Below the pieces are notes generated by a model. That model searched no databases and was not told the origin of the DNA. It worked only from the letters and a program-made list of their open reading frames with translations. A program made the translations under genes and the position numbers. Below, in pieces: positions 1 to 9,208 of a DNA stretch of 21,811 nucleotides. The DNA is from JAICLK01 sp035478715 (GTDB taxonomy: Bacteria > Patescibacteriota > Saccharimonadia > Saccharimonadales > UBA4665): assembly GCA_035478715.1 (NCBI GenBank), contig DATIJK010000093.1, positions 1 to 21,811 of the forward strand, read 5' to 3'. Position 1 is the stretch's first letter; each line of letters opens with the position of its first letter.

Positions 1-3000
1 CGGCGTAATTGTAGCAATACTTGGACGTTACCCCGTTTATGGTTTGTGTTGTTCGGTTACTGCTCTTGCCACTGTTCGCGTTCATGTTACTGCCGCTGCC
101 ACAGCTGGAATCCTGCGTGCCGAAGCCGTAGCTGAAGGTATTTGAGCCGATTGTTGCCGCCGTCAACCTGTCAGCCTTATCGTAAGTGAAGCTAGACGCA
201 AGATTAGTCGCACCGGAATTTAGCGTATCGCCATTTATTCGTCCTGATTGCGTCCTTGTTACCGTGTCACTAGCGCTTGAACCACTATTGAAGTTGTATG
301 TGACCGCGTTCTGCGCCCCCGTATTGACGTCGTAGGTCGGGGTGGCTTTAAGCGTTCCGGAAGTCGGGTAGCTGACACTACTTATTCGACCGTATTGATC
401 GTAAGCAGGTTGCGCCAAATGGTCACCGTTGAGTACATCATCGGTCAGGCGGCTGTAACTGTCGTATGAGTAAGATTCCGTGCCTAGCGGCCCGCTCCGT
501 CCCGAAACTCTGCCTAATGTATCGTAAGAAGTTGTTGTCGTATCGCCCAACGAATCTGTGTAACTGGTCGTACGTCCGAGCAGATCTACCGTCGAAGATA
601 TCGTACCGGAGCTATCTGTTACACTCGTCACGAGCGGGCTGCTGCTGACACTATAATTATAGGTAATTGTCCGTGCAGCATGACTATTGAATGCCGGGAC
701 GTCTTCTTCTGTTACGCGTCCGCGGGAGTCGTATGTTTTGCAATCCCAGCCGTCGCTATTGGTTTGCGTTGCCACGATGTTACCTGCGTCGTCATAGACT
801 GATGTAGTAACTATGCCAGAAGTTGTACCGCCATCCGGGCTTGGGGTTGTGACAGTTTTGAGCATGCCGGCTTGCATGTAACTTTCTGTCGTGCCGGACG
901 TGCATGGGTTGTCGGCCGTGTCAGTGGCAGTGTAGTAACCGTAACTCGTAGTGCTGCCACCCGGGGAAGTCTGAGAAGTCAATCGGCCAAAGCTGCTGCC
1001 AGGCGTTTCGTAAGCTGAGCTTGCTGTCAGGTTCAATCCGCTGGAATCAACCGTACTGCTTGCTGCTTGGCCCTGTTCTGGACTGCTGCCATAGCTCGTG
1101 GTTACCGTTGAATTACCTATCGTATTGTCATAGCTGGTCGCGCTTGTTTGCAGGCCGTAATCTGGCGAGAAATATTGCGCAATTTGAGATGTACTTGGGC
1201 AGTTAAATGAACATTGGGTATCTAGAGTGAGAAGACTAAAGTTTGCATCACTGCTCGCTGTTAAATGGTAGTAATCTATACGGACAGTATGGATTGAATT
1301 AGCAACTGCATTTGCATAGAACCCTCCATCGGCTAACACAGAAGTGTTTGCTGAATCCGGATTGTCTTGCCAGTTGTCGATTACCAGCTTACCGTCAATC
1401 CACATACGGGCACCATTATCCCTGTAGTACGAGAAGAAATACTGGTGAGCTTGCGGCAGACGCATCGTGCCAGTCATAGAAAAACCCCAGGCGCCACTGT
1501 AACTGGGTATGGGTGATGTCGAGCCCCAGTCCTTAGTGATGGTCCCGTCGCTGTTGATATTCGTGCTTTGGTACAGCGGTGCGCCGGTAAGGCTAGCATT
1601 ATTAGTCGAAGGATGGCTTACGGCAAAGTAATTTACTGCTAAACCGGATATGCTTCCGTCGTATGAAGTATCGGTATGCGCAATATCGTTTACATGCCCG
1701 GTGACAGGAGTGTCGTACGTGCTAAGTGTTGGGCTTGGCGGATTACCGCCTTGAGTTGCATACCACACAGCACCGGTATTGTTATAGAGAACTACATTAC
1801 AATCGTTTTGGACAACAAGGTACGTGCTTGGACCAGCACCAAGGTTGCCGCCAGTGCCAGTATTCCATATAGCGGTTGAATTATTGTAGAGTACTAGATT
1901 CCCATCGGTCTGCACAATGAATGTGGTATCGGCCTGGCCACCAGTATTAGTACTCCACTTGGCGGTAGCGCCGTCATACAGCACTACATTTCCATCGGTT
2001 TGGAACCTTAGCTCATATCGATGGTCGGGTGACCACAGGCTTGAACCTTTTGCTAACGTCGTATTGTTGGGGATCGTCCATGCCCAGCGGTTGTACCAGC
2101 TCACTGGCGCAGGACCGTATTGGCTCACCAGCTGATCGTCATCGTTATAGATATTCGTTGACATCAGACCCTTGGCGTCGGTCGTTGAATAGACCAAATC
2201 TTTAACAGGATCCCACTCAGTCGTAGATGAAAGTCCCTGATTATCGAATACTTTGGTGGTTCTGAACATGTTGTCATATTCGACCCGTTCGCTGTAACTG
2301 GCCGGTTCGGTAGCGCCGGAAATATGCTCGACAGTCGTGTTAATCGGTTGTGAGTTTACTTGCCACATGACGTCGGAATTGCTGGGTTGGCAACTCCCGG
2401 CAAACAAGTCATACGAGCTTGTGGTAATGGATCTTGCCGACAGGCTCGGCCGTGTACTACTGCAGAGCCCGAGTTGCGACCACCCGGTCCAGCCACCGCC
2501 AGAAGTCCAGGTTGCCTGCTGCACATGGCTGTTCGAATCAGTCGAAACTACGTCTATCTGACTAGAGTTTAGACTGGCAACTGAAGGCGTATTATCAACA
2601 TGCAACGGAACAGAAGCCCAAGATTGCCATGCCGTGCCGTTATATGTTATCTGGTCCAAATTGTTACCGCTACCAGAGCAATGCTGCGCAAATATATCAA
2701 GCGTGTTTACAACTCGAGAGGTAGCAACCGGCGCGCCAGTGATGCAGCCGCCCTCATTATCCCCGGCTGTTCCCCACGCGGAGCCTGACCAATAGTTGTG
2801 ATACAGGGTATTGCCTGACGCGGCTTTCGCGAATATGTCCAGCCGGTTCGAACCCCAAGCGACTACACTTGGTGCCGAACTGATGCGCGGCGTTCCAATA
2901 GTTTCCCAAGAGTGCCAGGTTCCGTCATAGGCTATATGGAAAAGGTTTACTCCGGTACCATTACACCCTTCCACAAATACATCCAAGCGATTAGCGCCCC

Positions 3001-6000
3001 AAGACGCTACTGACGGATCGCCCATTAAGCAGGCTGCTATGTGTTGCCAGCTTGTCCATGATGTTCCGTTCCAGGACTTATATACAAGATCGTTGGCACT
3101 GCCGCGAGCAAAGAGGTACGGTACCGTTCCGCCCATGCTGACCGATACGGGGCTGGCGCCAGAAGCAGTGGTATCATTCACGTCTGTCGGCGATTGCCAG
3201 AAAGTCGTGTTATACCCGATTGTTTTGGCTAAACGAGTAGCACCGGATGTTGCCGCTGGCGCGGTTACACTACTAACGCGCCCTAAAGTATCGTACTGAA
3301 GACTCGTATACGTAGTACTATCGTTCGCACGAACCCCGGCTGCAATAGCATCATTTGCCAGACTGTCACGGATCCCTATCAATTGATAGCCGATGGGGCT
3401 GCCGCCAGAGTTATTCACTGACTGGTATTGATAGCTAGTTGCCTCATTGCCAGGTTTAAGAACTTCAGCTAAGTTGCCGTTGGAATCATAGTAGAAATAT
3501 GTTGCGCGACTATCGTTCGTAATGACAGTGCAAAGCATGTTAGTCGGAGCTGCACTAAACCCTGAGGGTGGTGAACCGCAATGGCTATCACCACCATAGT
3601 ACACGTTTGCATACCTGCTTGAGTTTAGACCGTCAGCTATTTTTGTGACTGAGCTTGGGCCAGAACCATTAACTAGACCATACGTGTATTGCAGCGATGC
3701 AACATGCCCGGAATCTGCCGGGGTAGTGAATGACGATAAGTTACCACTTAAATCGAAGACATACGTTTTTCCATCTGAGTCTTGCAACGTGAATGTTCCA
3801 TCGTCATTGCGATTAAGGAATCCGTAGGAATTTGTTGGAGCCACGTAACCAGTTCCGCTCCAAACGTAATCGTAAGAGTCTCCGCTAGAAGTGGTTAAAA
3901 TTGCATTATTCTTATTTGCAGTAAGATGCGTATAGTTCACATTGCCGTCAGGATCGATGCCCAAATTCCAGCCGCTAGGTAATACTTGCGCCTGTGGCGT
4001 GAGCCAACTTGACGGCACAACTTGCCCGGCACCGCCGAGCGCTTGCACCATAAATGCCATCGAATCGTTGCCCGTATGTTGATAATAATCAACAATCACC
4101 GGATAGCTCTGCCCAGCGTTTAGCGTCATGGCCGATCCATATCCTGTCACACCTGCCTGGTCGTTCCATGCACTATAAGTTTGTGTGCCGTTGATAGTTA
4201 CGCGGCTGCCGTCATCGCTCGTTGTGCCGAATGCATAACTTCCGGTTGCTGGAACCGTTATTGAACCAGTCCACCTGGTCATGAAGTCTGCTTGCGGTGC
4301 ATTTGCAGTAGGCAAACTACCCGTCCAGTTAAAGTTAATAATTGGATCTGTGCGAGTCAAGAATAATCCGTCCGTCCCATTTGAAGGGAACGTTGGCGGC
4401 GTACCCGCATCAGTATAACTATAATATTTGCCTGTCAGCCCATAATTTTGAACTTGCCGAACCCCGGACTGGAACCAAGCCGTAGGTATAATCTGCTGAT
4501 TAACTGCACCTTTTACGTAGAGGTAAGCAATGTCGCCGCCTGTAGCCTGAGTATAATTTGACTGGAACGAAACTACCTGCCCTGCTGTCAGATAAATTGA
4601 AGATGACCCGAAACACGGGCCTGGTAAACAATAACTGCTGCTATACAGCTGCGTGCCGTTGACCGATATGTTCAGTGAGTCGTCATTGACACCGCCGAAG
4701 GTATAATTGCCGGTTGTAGGCGCAACAAAATAACCGTTCCACTGTGCGCCGAAGTTTGTACTGTTAATGGGTGCGCCTGGCGAGCCGCTATTCCAATTGA
4801 AACCTACTGCTTGGTCAACACGCTGTAATTGGGGCGATGAAGCTGACCCGCCTCCATTATTCCAGTATGAGCCAACTAATCCGGGACGGGATCTTAGTGT
4901 GGAGTTGTAATCTATATTTACACCCAGATCACCGCCTAGTGCTTTAGTCGTGTGACTTGCTTCGCCGGTTTCGACATTACCCGTCACTAGATCAACCTTT
5001 GCCGGACCAACGGAATCGAACGTTTGAGTTTTATCATTTCCTTTCCTGAGATCAATTCTAAATGCCATTGGTGTTGACCAGGGGCTAATATATCCAGTAG
5101 ACGGGTCTTTAATTTGAGCTTCAACATAGTAGGTTGATCCATCTTGCAGCACGCCATCCGGTACGGTCCAGTTATTGCTATTCTGAAATCCACCCGTATT
5201 TACTATTTGACCGGTTCCGTCGGCACTATCTACTATTTGCATCTGACATTGGATACTCGAACTAGAGACATTTAATCTAAACGAGGCCTGCGTGTCGGTG
5301 AATACAGTTCCATTTTGTGGGGTTAAGAATGTTGGGGGAGGCAGATTGGTTGCGTATGTGAATGTCACGTAGCTATTGGTCGGATCAAAGGCCTTGAACG
5401 ATGACTGCGTGCCGTCGTCCCCGGCCAGCATAATCCAGCGGCCATAAAGATTACCGCTTATATAGCTGGCATAAATATTGGTGATATTGATCGTGCCGGT
5501 TGTATTGATTGTGGCTGTATCCCATGTACTGTCCATGCAGGCATAGCCAGTAAGACATGTAGCCTTGCCCGCCTGGAAACTGTAACTGTTTGCATCGCCA
5601 GTCCACCAAGCAAGGCCTGATGCTCGGTTTAGTGTCATAACCGCACTAGTTAGGCTAACACCGGAATTTTTAAACATGTCGTATGGTGTGAAGAATGCAC
5701 CGCGCCAAGCATGAAACACACTGTTTGTGTCGTAGTGGCCGCCTACTTGAAGCTGGCAAGTGTTTGAGTAACAGTTCGTGCCCTGATTGTCGAACGAGAT
5801 GTAATTACCTTCGCCCCGGGTACCGAAATTACCCTGGATGGTCGGGTCGATAACAACTGGGAATGCTTTGTCGGGTAAGTTTTTCAAGTAATCACTATCA
5901 ACACCTACGGACAAGGTGCCATTATCGTAATTTTGAGACAATCCAGAAGTTGTGTTGTCGGCAAGCCCGTAATTATTTAGGGTGACATTAGCAGGTGAAA

Positions 6001-7033
6001 TGCTGAATTTATCGTTGAGTGCGCCTTTTATTATGTACGCAGGCTGTACGTTATCCGGGGAACTAATTTGTGATGATTTCTGCAGATCCGCACCGATCAT
6101 TTTGAACTGCACTTGCGATGCTGAGTTTTTGTCCTTCAGGACGATTGCTTCCTTTACCTGGGCTGATTCAACCAAATATTCGACATTTACGCCGCTCCAC
6201 AGGTTGTCGTAGTGCGCGGTCTGTTGGCCGTTTTTGTTAGTTGTTACATACGGGCTGACCGTGTTTGCGTTGACCGGGCTAAAGCCGACTTGGCTGTTGC
6301 CCTGTTTAACACGCACCATGCCATCTTTAAAATCACTGGGCGCAAAACGCGCCTGCCATCCATTTGCTTTTGTCTTGAAAGTATCAGGCGTAGATACGAA
6401 CGATTCTACGGCACCGAGCGCCTGGCCAAGAATGTTGCCCGAGTCGGCCGCGTTATCATCTGTTACTAGCGTATTGTCGATCGGTTCCCATGACCCGTTG
6501 TTCTGATAATAATGCGGGGAGAAATAGTTTTTCTTCGTTATTGTTCCGTCTGCGTTTTGATACGATGATGACGTAGCGGTGCGCTTGTCGAGCAGTTCAT
6601 GCGGCGTAAATGTGGGTTTATCGGACGATGTTGAAGCAGGTGAGATTACAGGGTCGCTTGCTTTGCCCGTTAACTTGCCTATAAACGCAGCAGCGTTGCC
6701 ATTGACTGGATCATTTGCGTCTGCAGCTGCCGGCTTGTCAGATTTAAGACCTACCGCTGGCGCAGGCACAGACTTCGTATTAATTTTTCCAATTGACGGT
6801 TTATTGGAAGTCTTGTGTGGATTTTTATTATTGTCCGCATTTTTAGTAATGTCGCTGGAATCTGGGCCTAAATTAGCAGCAAGCGCAGAAGCCGTGGAGG
6901 AACTTACTCCAAAAATAATGAGCGTAACTAAAAAAAGCGCTGTGATGCGCTGTCTATTTTTATAGAGGGCTTTTGAAAATTTAACTGCGACAATAGAAAA
7001 GTAGTACCACGAACGGGTAAGTAAAAGATCCAT
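1..7033 (-). CDS. Giant secreted YD/RHS-repeat protein with PA14 and lectin modules (partial, C-terminus off the left edge)
   Basis: The frame is open without a stop from the ATG at 7033 to base 1, at least 2,344 residues. A GGGAG Shine-Dalgarno sits just upstream of that ATG. A long n-region and hydrophobic stretch (about residues 30-44) ending in TASALAA suggest an export signal. Domain order from the translation: low-complexity linker (53-130); N-terminal beta-rich region of RHS/wall-associated type (130-400); jelly-roll-like region (about 398-560); FN3/Ig-like module (563-665); two PA14-like modules (about 715-850 and 864-1010); first YD-type segment (1015-1265); five-bladed PLL-like lectin propeller with WGxNRLDVF repeats (about 1282-1558); bulb-type GNA lectin with three QxDxNxVxY sites (about 1652-1769); third PA14-like module (about 1797-1940); then classic YD repeats such as YDTLGRVSG to the edge. 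It probably acts as a cell-surface adhesin or toxin-delivery shell. The RHS core and any C-terminal toxin lie outside the window. Confidence 0.9.
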   Translation of the reverse strand, partial: MDLLLTRSWYYFSIVAVKFSKALYKNRQRITALFLVTLIIFGVSSSTASALAANLGPDSSDITKNADNNKNPHKTSNKPSIGKINTKSVPAPAVGLKSDKPAAADANDPVNGNAAAFIGKLTGKASDPVISPASTSSDKPTFTPHELLDKRTATSSSYQNADGTITKKNYFSPHYYQNNGSWEPIDNTLVTDDNAADSGNILGQALGAVESFVSTPDTFKTKANGWQARFAPSDFKDGMVRVKQGNSQVGFSPVNANTVSPYVTTNKNGQQTAHYDNLWSGVNVEYLVESAQVKEAIVLKDKNSASQVQFKMIGADLQKSSQISSPDNVQPAYIIKGALNDKFSISPANVTLNNYGLADNTTSGLSQNYDNGTLSVGVDSDYLKNLPDKAFPVVIDPTIQGNFGTRGEGNYISFDNQGTNCYSNTCQLQVGGHYDTNSVFHAWRGAFFTPYDMFKNSGVSLTSAVMTLNRASGLAWWTGDANSYSFQAGKATCLTGYACMDSTWDTATINTTGTINITNIYASYISGNLYGRWIMLAGDDGTQSSFKAFDPTNSYVTFTYATNLPPPTFLTPQNGTVFTDTQASFRLNVSSSSIQCQMQIVDSADGTGQIVNTGGFQNSNNWTVPDGVLQDGSTYYVEAQIKDPSTGYISPWSTPMAFRIDLRKGNDKTQTFDSVGPAKVDLVTGNVETGEASHTTKALGGDLGVNIDYNSTLRSRPGLVGSYWNNGGGSASSPQLQRVDQAVGFNWNSGSPGAPINSTNFGAQWNGYFVAPTTGNYTFGGVNDDSLNISVNGTQLYSSSYCLPGPCFGSSSIYLTAGQVVSFQSNYTQATGGDIAYLYVKGAVNQQIIPTAWFQSGVRQVQNYGLTGKYYSYTDAGTPPTFPSNGTDGLFLTRTDPIINFNWTGSLPTANAPQADFMTRWTGSITVPATGSYAFGTTSDDGSRVTINGTQTYSAWNDQAGVTGYGSAMTLNAGQSYPVIVDYYQHTGNDSMAFMVQALGGAGQVVPSSWLTPQAQVLPSGWNLGIDPDGNVNYTHLTANKNNAILTTSSGDSYDYVWSGTGYVAPTNSYGFLNRNDDGTFTLQDSDGKTYVFDLSGNLSSFTTPADSGHVASLQYTYGLVNGSGPSSVTKIADGLNSSRYANVYYGGDSHCGSPPSGFSAAPTNMLCTVITNDSRATYFYYDSNGNLAEVLKPGNEATSYQYQSVNNSGGSPIGYQLIGIRDSLANDAIAAGVRANDSTTYTSLQYDTLGRVSSVTAPAATSGATRLAKTIGYNTTFWQSPTDVNDTTASGASPVSVSMGGTVPYLFARGSANDLVYKSWNGTSWTSWQHIAACLMGDPSVASWGANRLDVFVEGCNGTGVNLFHIAYDGTWHSWETIGTPRISSAPSVVAWGSNRLDIFAKAASGNTLYHNYWSGSAWGTAGDNEGGCITGAPVATSRVVNTLDIFAQHCSGSGNNLDQITYNGTAWQSWASVPLHVDNTPSVASLNSSQIDVVSTDSNSHVQQATWTSGGGWTGWSQLGLCSSTRPSLSARSITTSSYDLFAGSCQPSNSDVMWQVNSQPINTTVEHISGATEPASYSERVEYDNMFRTTKVFDNQGLSSTTEWDPVKDLVYSTTDAKGLMSTNIYNDDDQLVSQYGPAPVSWYNRWAWTIPNNTTLAKGSSLWSPDHRYELRFQTDGNVVLYDGATAKWSTNTGGQADTTFIVQTDGNLVLYNNSTAIWNTGTGGNLGAGPSTYLVVQNDCNVVLYNNTGAVWYATQGGNPPSPTLSTYDTPVTGHVNDIAHTDTSYDGSISGLAVNYFAVSHPSTNNASLTGAPLYQSTNINSDGTITKDWGSTSPIPSYSGAWGFSMTGTMRLPQAHQYFFSYYRDNGARMWIDGKLVIDNWQDNPDSANTSVLADGGFYANAVANSIHTVRIDYYHLTASSDANFSLLTLDTQCSFNCPSTSQIAQYFSPDYGLQTSATSYDNTIGNSTVTTSYGSSPEQGQAASSTVDSSGLNLTASSAYETPGSSFGRLTSQTSPGGSTTSYGYYTATDTADNPCTSGTTESYMQAGMLKTVTTPSPDGGTTSGIVTTSVYDDAGNIVATQTNSDGWDCKTYDSRGRVTEEDVPAFNSHAARTITYNYSVSSSPLVTSVTDSSGTISSTVDLLGRTTSYTDSLGDTTTTSYDTLGRVSGRSGPLGTESYSYDSYSRLTDDVLNGDHLAQPAYDQYGRISSVSYPTSGTLKATPTYDVNTGAQNAVTYNFNSGSSASDTVTRTQSGRINGDTLNSGATNLASSFTYDKADRLTAATIGSNTFSYGFGTQDSSCGSGSNMNANSGKSSNRTTQTINGVTSKYCYNYA

Positions 7034-7155
7034 TTTTGCGCTCCCACATTAGTCTTTTCAAAATAATCATAAGCTTAATAAAAACTGAAAGCAATAACAA
7101 TTTGTGCGGTTTCACACATTATTTGTGGATAAATTTCGACGGGAATCTAGGAATC

Positions 7156-7172
7156 TAGAAGACAGTCTTCTA
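7156..7172. promoter_or_regulatory. 17-bp perfect inverted repeat upstream of the giant YD-repeat gene
   Basis: TAGAAGAC, one central A, then GTCTTCTA form a perfect palindrome. Just left of it is a tandem GAATCTAG GAATCTAG. The element lies in the 176-bp gap between the stop of the VOC gene and the start of the YD-repeat gene, both on the minus strand. It could be an operator for the YD-repeat gene or a weak stem-loop at the end of the VOC transcript. No U-tract follows on the minus strand, so an intrinsic terminator is not supported. Confidence 0.3.
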
Positions 7173-7209
7173 TATTTCCTATCTTCCACCGTAACTGACT
7201 GAGATCGCT

Positions 7210-7671
7210 CTAAAAGTCAGCAATTACGAGCTTTTTCATCTCCATCATTTTGGTATAGGCGCCTGGGCGCTCCATGATTTCATCCATATTTTTTGGTACT
7301 ATCTGCCAGCTCAAGCCAAATTTATCCTTGCACCAGCCGCATTGCTCGGATTCGGGCACCGCGGACAGCTTCTCCCAGTAGTAATCAATTTCTTTCTGGT
7401 CTTCGCACTCAACCGCGAACGAGACAGCTTCGGAAAGTTTGAACGTGTCATCTGCGTTAATGGCCAAGAACCGATTGCCGCTTAGATCGTACTCAATGGT
7501 CAATACTTTACCCGCCATGTCGAGCTGAAAATCCGCCAGGCCCTCTTCTTTTGTCTCCGGATAATTCACGGTCTTGGTGATTTTGCTGTCAGGGAAAACG
7601 GAAACATAATAATCAACCGCTTCCTGCGCGTTGCCGTCGAACCATAGATTTGGTGTAATCGCTTTGTTCAT
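7210..7671 (-). CDS. PhnB-like VOC (glyoxalase-superfamily) protein
   Basis: The 153-residue protein has the hallmarks of the PhnB/3-demethylubiquinone-methyltransferase-like branch of the vicinal oxygen chelate superfamily: an N-terminal ITPNLWFDGNAQEAVDYY (residues 5-22), a central FLAINAD strand (68-74), and CGW (111-113) followed by KFGLSWQIVP (117-126). The length is normal for a single-domain PhnB-like protein. Members are cytosolic and often lack a proven substrate; despite some automatic names they are not shown to be methyltransferases. An AAAGGG Shine-Dalgarno precedes the ATG. It lies between the secreted six-cysteine pair and the YD-repeat gene on the same strand, but with gaps of more than 120 bp on each side, so a shared transcript is not evident. 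Confidence 0.85.
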   Translation of the reverse strand: MNKAITPNLWFDGNAQEAVDYYVSVFPDSKITKTVNYPETKEEGLADFQLDMAGKVLTIEYDLSGNRFLAINADDTFKLSEAVSFAVECEDQKEIDYYWEKLSAVPESEQCGWCKDKFGLSWQIVPKNMDEIMERPGAYTKMMEMKKLVIADF

Positions 7672-7716
7672 ATATTTGCCCTTTCTAATTACATTTCGAT
7701 TTATTATGAGGCTGGC

Positions 7717-7742
7717 GGCCCCGGAAGCATAGTTCCGGGGCC
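7717..7742 (-). terminator. Strong GC-rich stem-loop, possible transcript end
   Basis: GGCCCCGGAA, a six-base loop, and TTCCGGGGCC form a perfect 10-bp stem. It lies 53 bp beyond the stop of the secreted-protein gene that ends at 7795, and before the VOC gene. No run of T follows on either strand, so it may be an atypical terminator or an RNA-stabilising 3' hairpin rather than a canonical intrinsic terminator. Confidence 0.45.
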
Positions 7743-7794
7743 TATTGTCGTATTACGCCGGTGGGGTCGGGGTATTTATGGGGTGTTTTTTTAC

Positions 7795-8325
7795 TTAGGC
7801 TGGATTGGTGTCTTGGAAACAGACTGGTGTTGTGCTGGTGAAGTAGAATGGGTCGCCGTTGTGACTGCCGCCCGGCTTCAACCATTTATTCCAGTGGTTG
7901 TTATGGAACGCGAATCCGTCATTGGCACAGTTTGTGCTGATGGTGAAGTTGGTTCCCCAGCCCCCGCTATTGGTTTCGGTAGGGCACGTATCGAGACTCG
8001 TATAATTGATGGTGGGGTCGTTATAGGCGTCGCCGATGCAGCGGCCATTCCACGCACCGCCGCCCGTATACTTGAGGTAGTAGCTTTGAGTACTGTTTAT
8101 ATATCCAAGGGTGAAATCATTGTTTGATGTCCCGTGGGCTGTGTACACATTCACAAATGGCCCGCCGTTCCAGGCGTTAAGGCACGCCACGGTGCCTGTA
8201 GTACAGTACTGGTTTCCGCTCGCCGCAAATGCGGTAGAGCTTCCGACCGTCAGTCCCAAACCTGATGCCAATACGATCGCAGTAGTGGTGACTGCTACGA
8301 TCCTGTTCTTTAATGTATGAAGCAT
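7795..8325 (-). CDS. Small secreted six-cysteine protein, copy 1 (possible ricin-B/beta-trefoil-like)
   Basis: The 176-residue protein has a Sec signal peptide (basic n-region, hydrophobic core about 10-27, likely cleavage after AFA near residue 34) and a mature domain of about 140 residues. Six cysteines (41, 48, 96, 114, 133, 169) would allow three disulfides. The segment CLNAWNGGPFVNVYT (48-62) resembles the start of ricin-B-like carbohydrate-binding repeats, but I do not see a full set of QxW motifs, so the fold is a guess. A clear AGGAGG precedes the ATG. The adjacent gene ending at 8437 is its tandem paralogue. It is probably a secreted effector or binding protein of unknown target. Confidence 0.75.
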   Translation of the reverse strand: MLHTLKNRIVAVTTTAIVLASGLGLTVGSSTAFAASGNQYCTTGTVACLNAWNGGPFVNVYTAHGTSNNDFTLGYINSTQSYYLKYTGGGAWNGRCIGDAYNDPTINYTSLDTCPTETNSGGWGTNFTISTNCANDGFAFHNNHWNKWLKPGGSHNGDPFYFTSTTPVCFQDTNPA

Positions 8326-8436
8326 AGTTTCCTCCTAATTATCAAAATTAAAATGGTACTCCCGGGCTTAAGTCGTGTTTCTCACATGCTTCGCCCGTCA
8401 ATTGTTTAAGACCTTACGTTCCTTAACCCCGCTGCT

Positions 8437-8967
8437 TTAAGCAGCTGGGTAGATTGTGTAGCAGACCCTGGTTGGGCCGTTTAGGTAGAACTTCGCGCCG
8501 TTTTGATTGGCGTTAGGCTTCAGCCATCCATTCGGCCAGTGCCGGTTCTTAAACGCGACTTTGCCTGTTCCGCAGCCGGGATCAACGTCGAAGTTAGTTC
8601 CCCAACCTCCGCTATCGCCTGGGGTGGGACAGACATCAAGGCTGGTATAAGCGAGGTTGGGATCGTTGTTGGCGTCCCCAACACACCTGCCCACCGCCCC
8701 ATTGTCACCGGTATACTTGATGGCCCAGATACCGTTCACCTGGAATACCGTGAAATCATTGTTAGTAGTGCCACGCGCGGTGTAGACATTCACAAAAGGA
8801 CCGCCATTCCAGGCGTTCAGACAGGCCACATAGGGAGTGGTGGTGCAGTACTGGCTCCCGCTCGCCGCAAATGCGGTTGAGCTTCCAACCGTCAGCCCCA
8901 CACCTGACGCCAGTACGATTGCAGTCGTGGATACCAACGCGATTCTTTTTTTCAATGTTCGAAACAT
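8437..8967 (-). CDS. Small secreted six-cysteine protein, copy 2
   Basis: This is a tandem paralogue of its downstream neighbour and also 176 residues long. The signal peptides are nearly the same (both contain TTAIVLASG and LTVGSSTAFAASG), the ACLNAWNGGPFVNVYTA block is shared, and the six cysteines (41, 49, 95, 113, 132, 169) fall at matching places. The region around residues 73-92 and the C-terminal third have diverged, which points to duplication followed by change on surface loops. A GGAG Shine-Dalgarno lies upstream of the ATG. The 111-bp gap to the paralogue could hold a separate promoter, but none was convincing. Function is unknown; the protein is predicted extracellular. Confidence 0.75.
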   Translation of the reverse strand: MFRTLKKRIALVSTTAIVLASGVGLTVGSSTAFAASGSQYCTTTPYVACLNAWNGGPFVNVYTARGTTNNDFTVFQVNGIWAIKYTGDNGAVGRCVGDANNDPNLAYTSLDVCPTPGDSGGWGTNFDVDPGCGTGKVAFKNRHWPNGWLKPNANQNGAKFYLNGPTRVCYTIYPAA

Positions 8968-9208
8968 AATTTTCTCCTTCTTGTCAGATCTAATTTAGTT
9001 TCCTGTAACGCCCGGCCGCCAAACCCCAACTTTTCGCCATAATAAAATTAAAAGGCGATTAGCTTCTAAAACCCTCCCTTCATGCATGGCCTGCTTATGC
9101 TTAAAAGCCAGTCTACCAACCGCCTTCAGCATCCGTCAAGCTGAATCCTTATAGACTAAAAATGATACTAAACGTTCGTTTTTAACAGATGATGCCTTAT
9201 GAATATCT

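Noticed and set aside
6212..6965. Several plus-strand open frames of 60-130 codons across 1-7000
   Set aside because: They are antisense to the continuous YD-repeat frame, lack ribosome sites and recognisable domains, and read as shadows of the repeat-rich coding strand.
7124..7132. Perfect DnaA-box-like TGTGGATAA, suggesting an origin
   Set aside because: It is a single box with no cluster or AT-rich unwinding region. The same nonamer also occurs by chance inside the coding regions near 10420 and 17148.
7783..8880. Plus-strand frames of 114 and 125 codons opposite the two secreted-protein genes
   Set aside because: Both are antisense to genes with signal peptides, conserved cysteines and good ribosome sites, and the two frames show no independent features.
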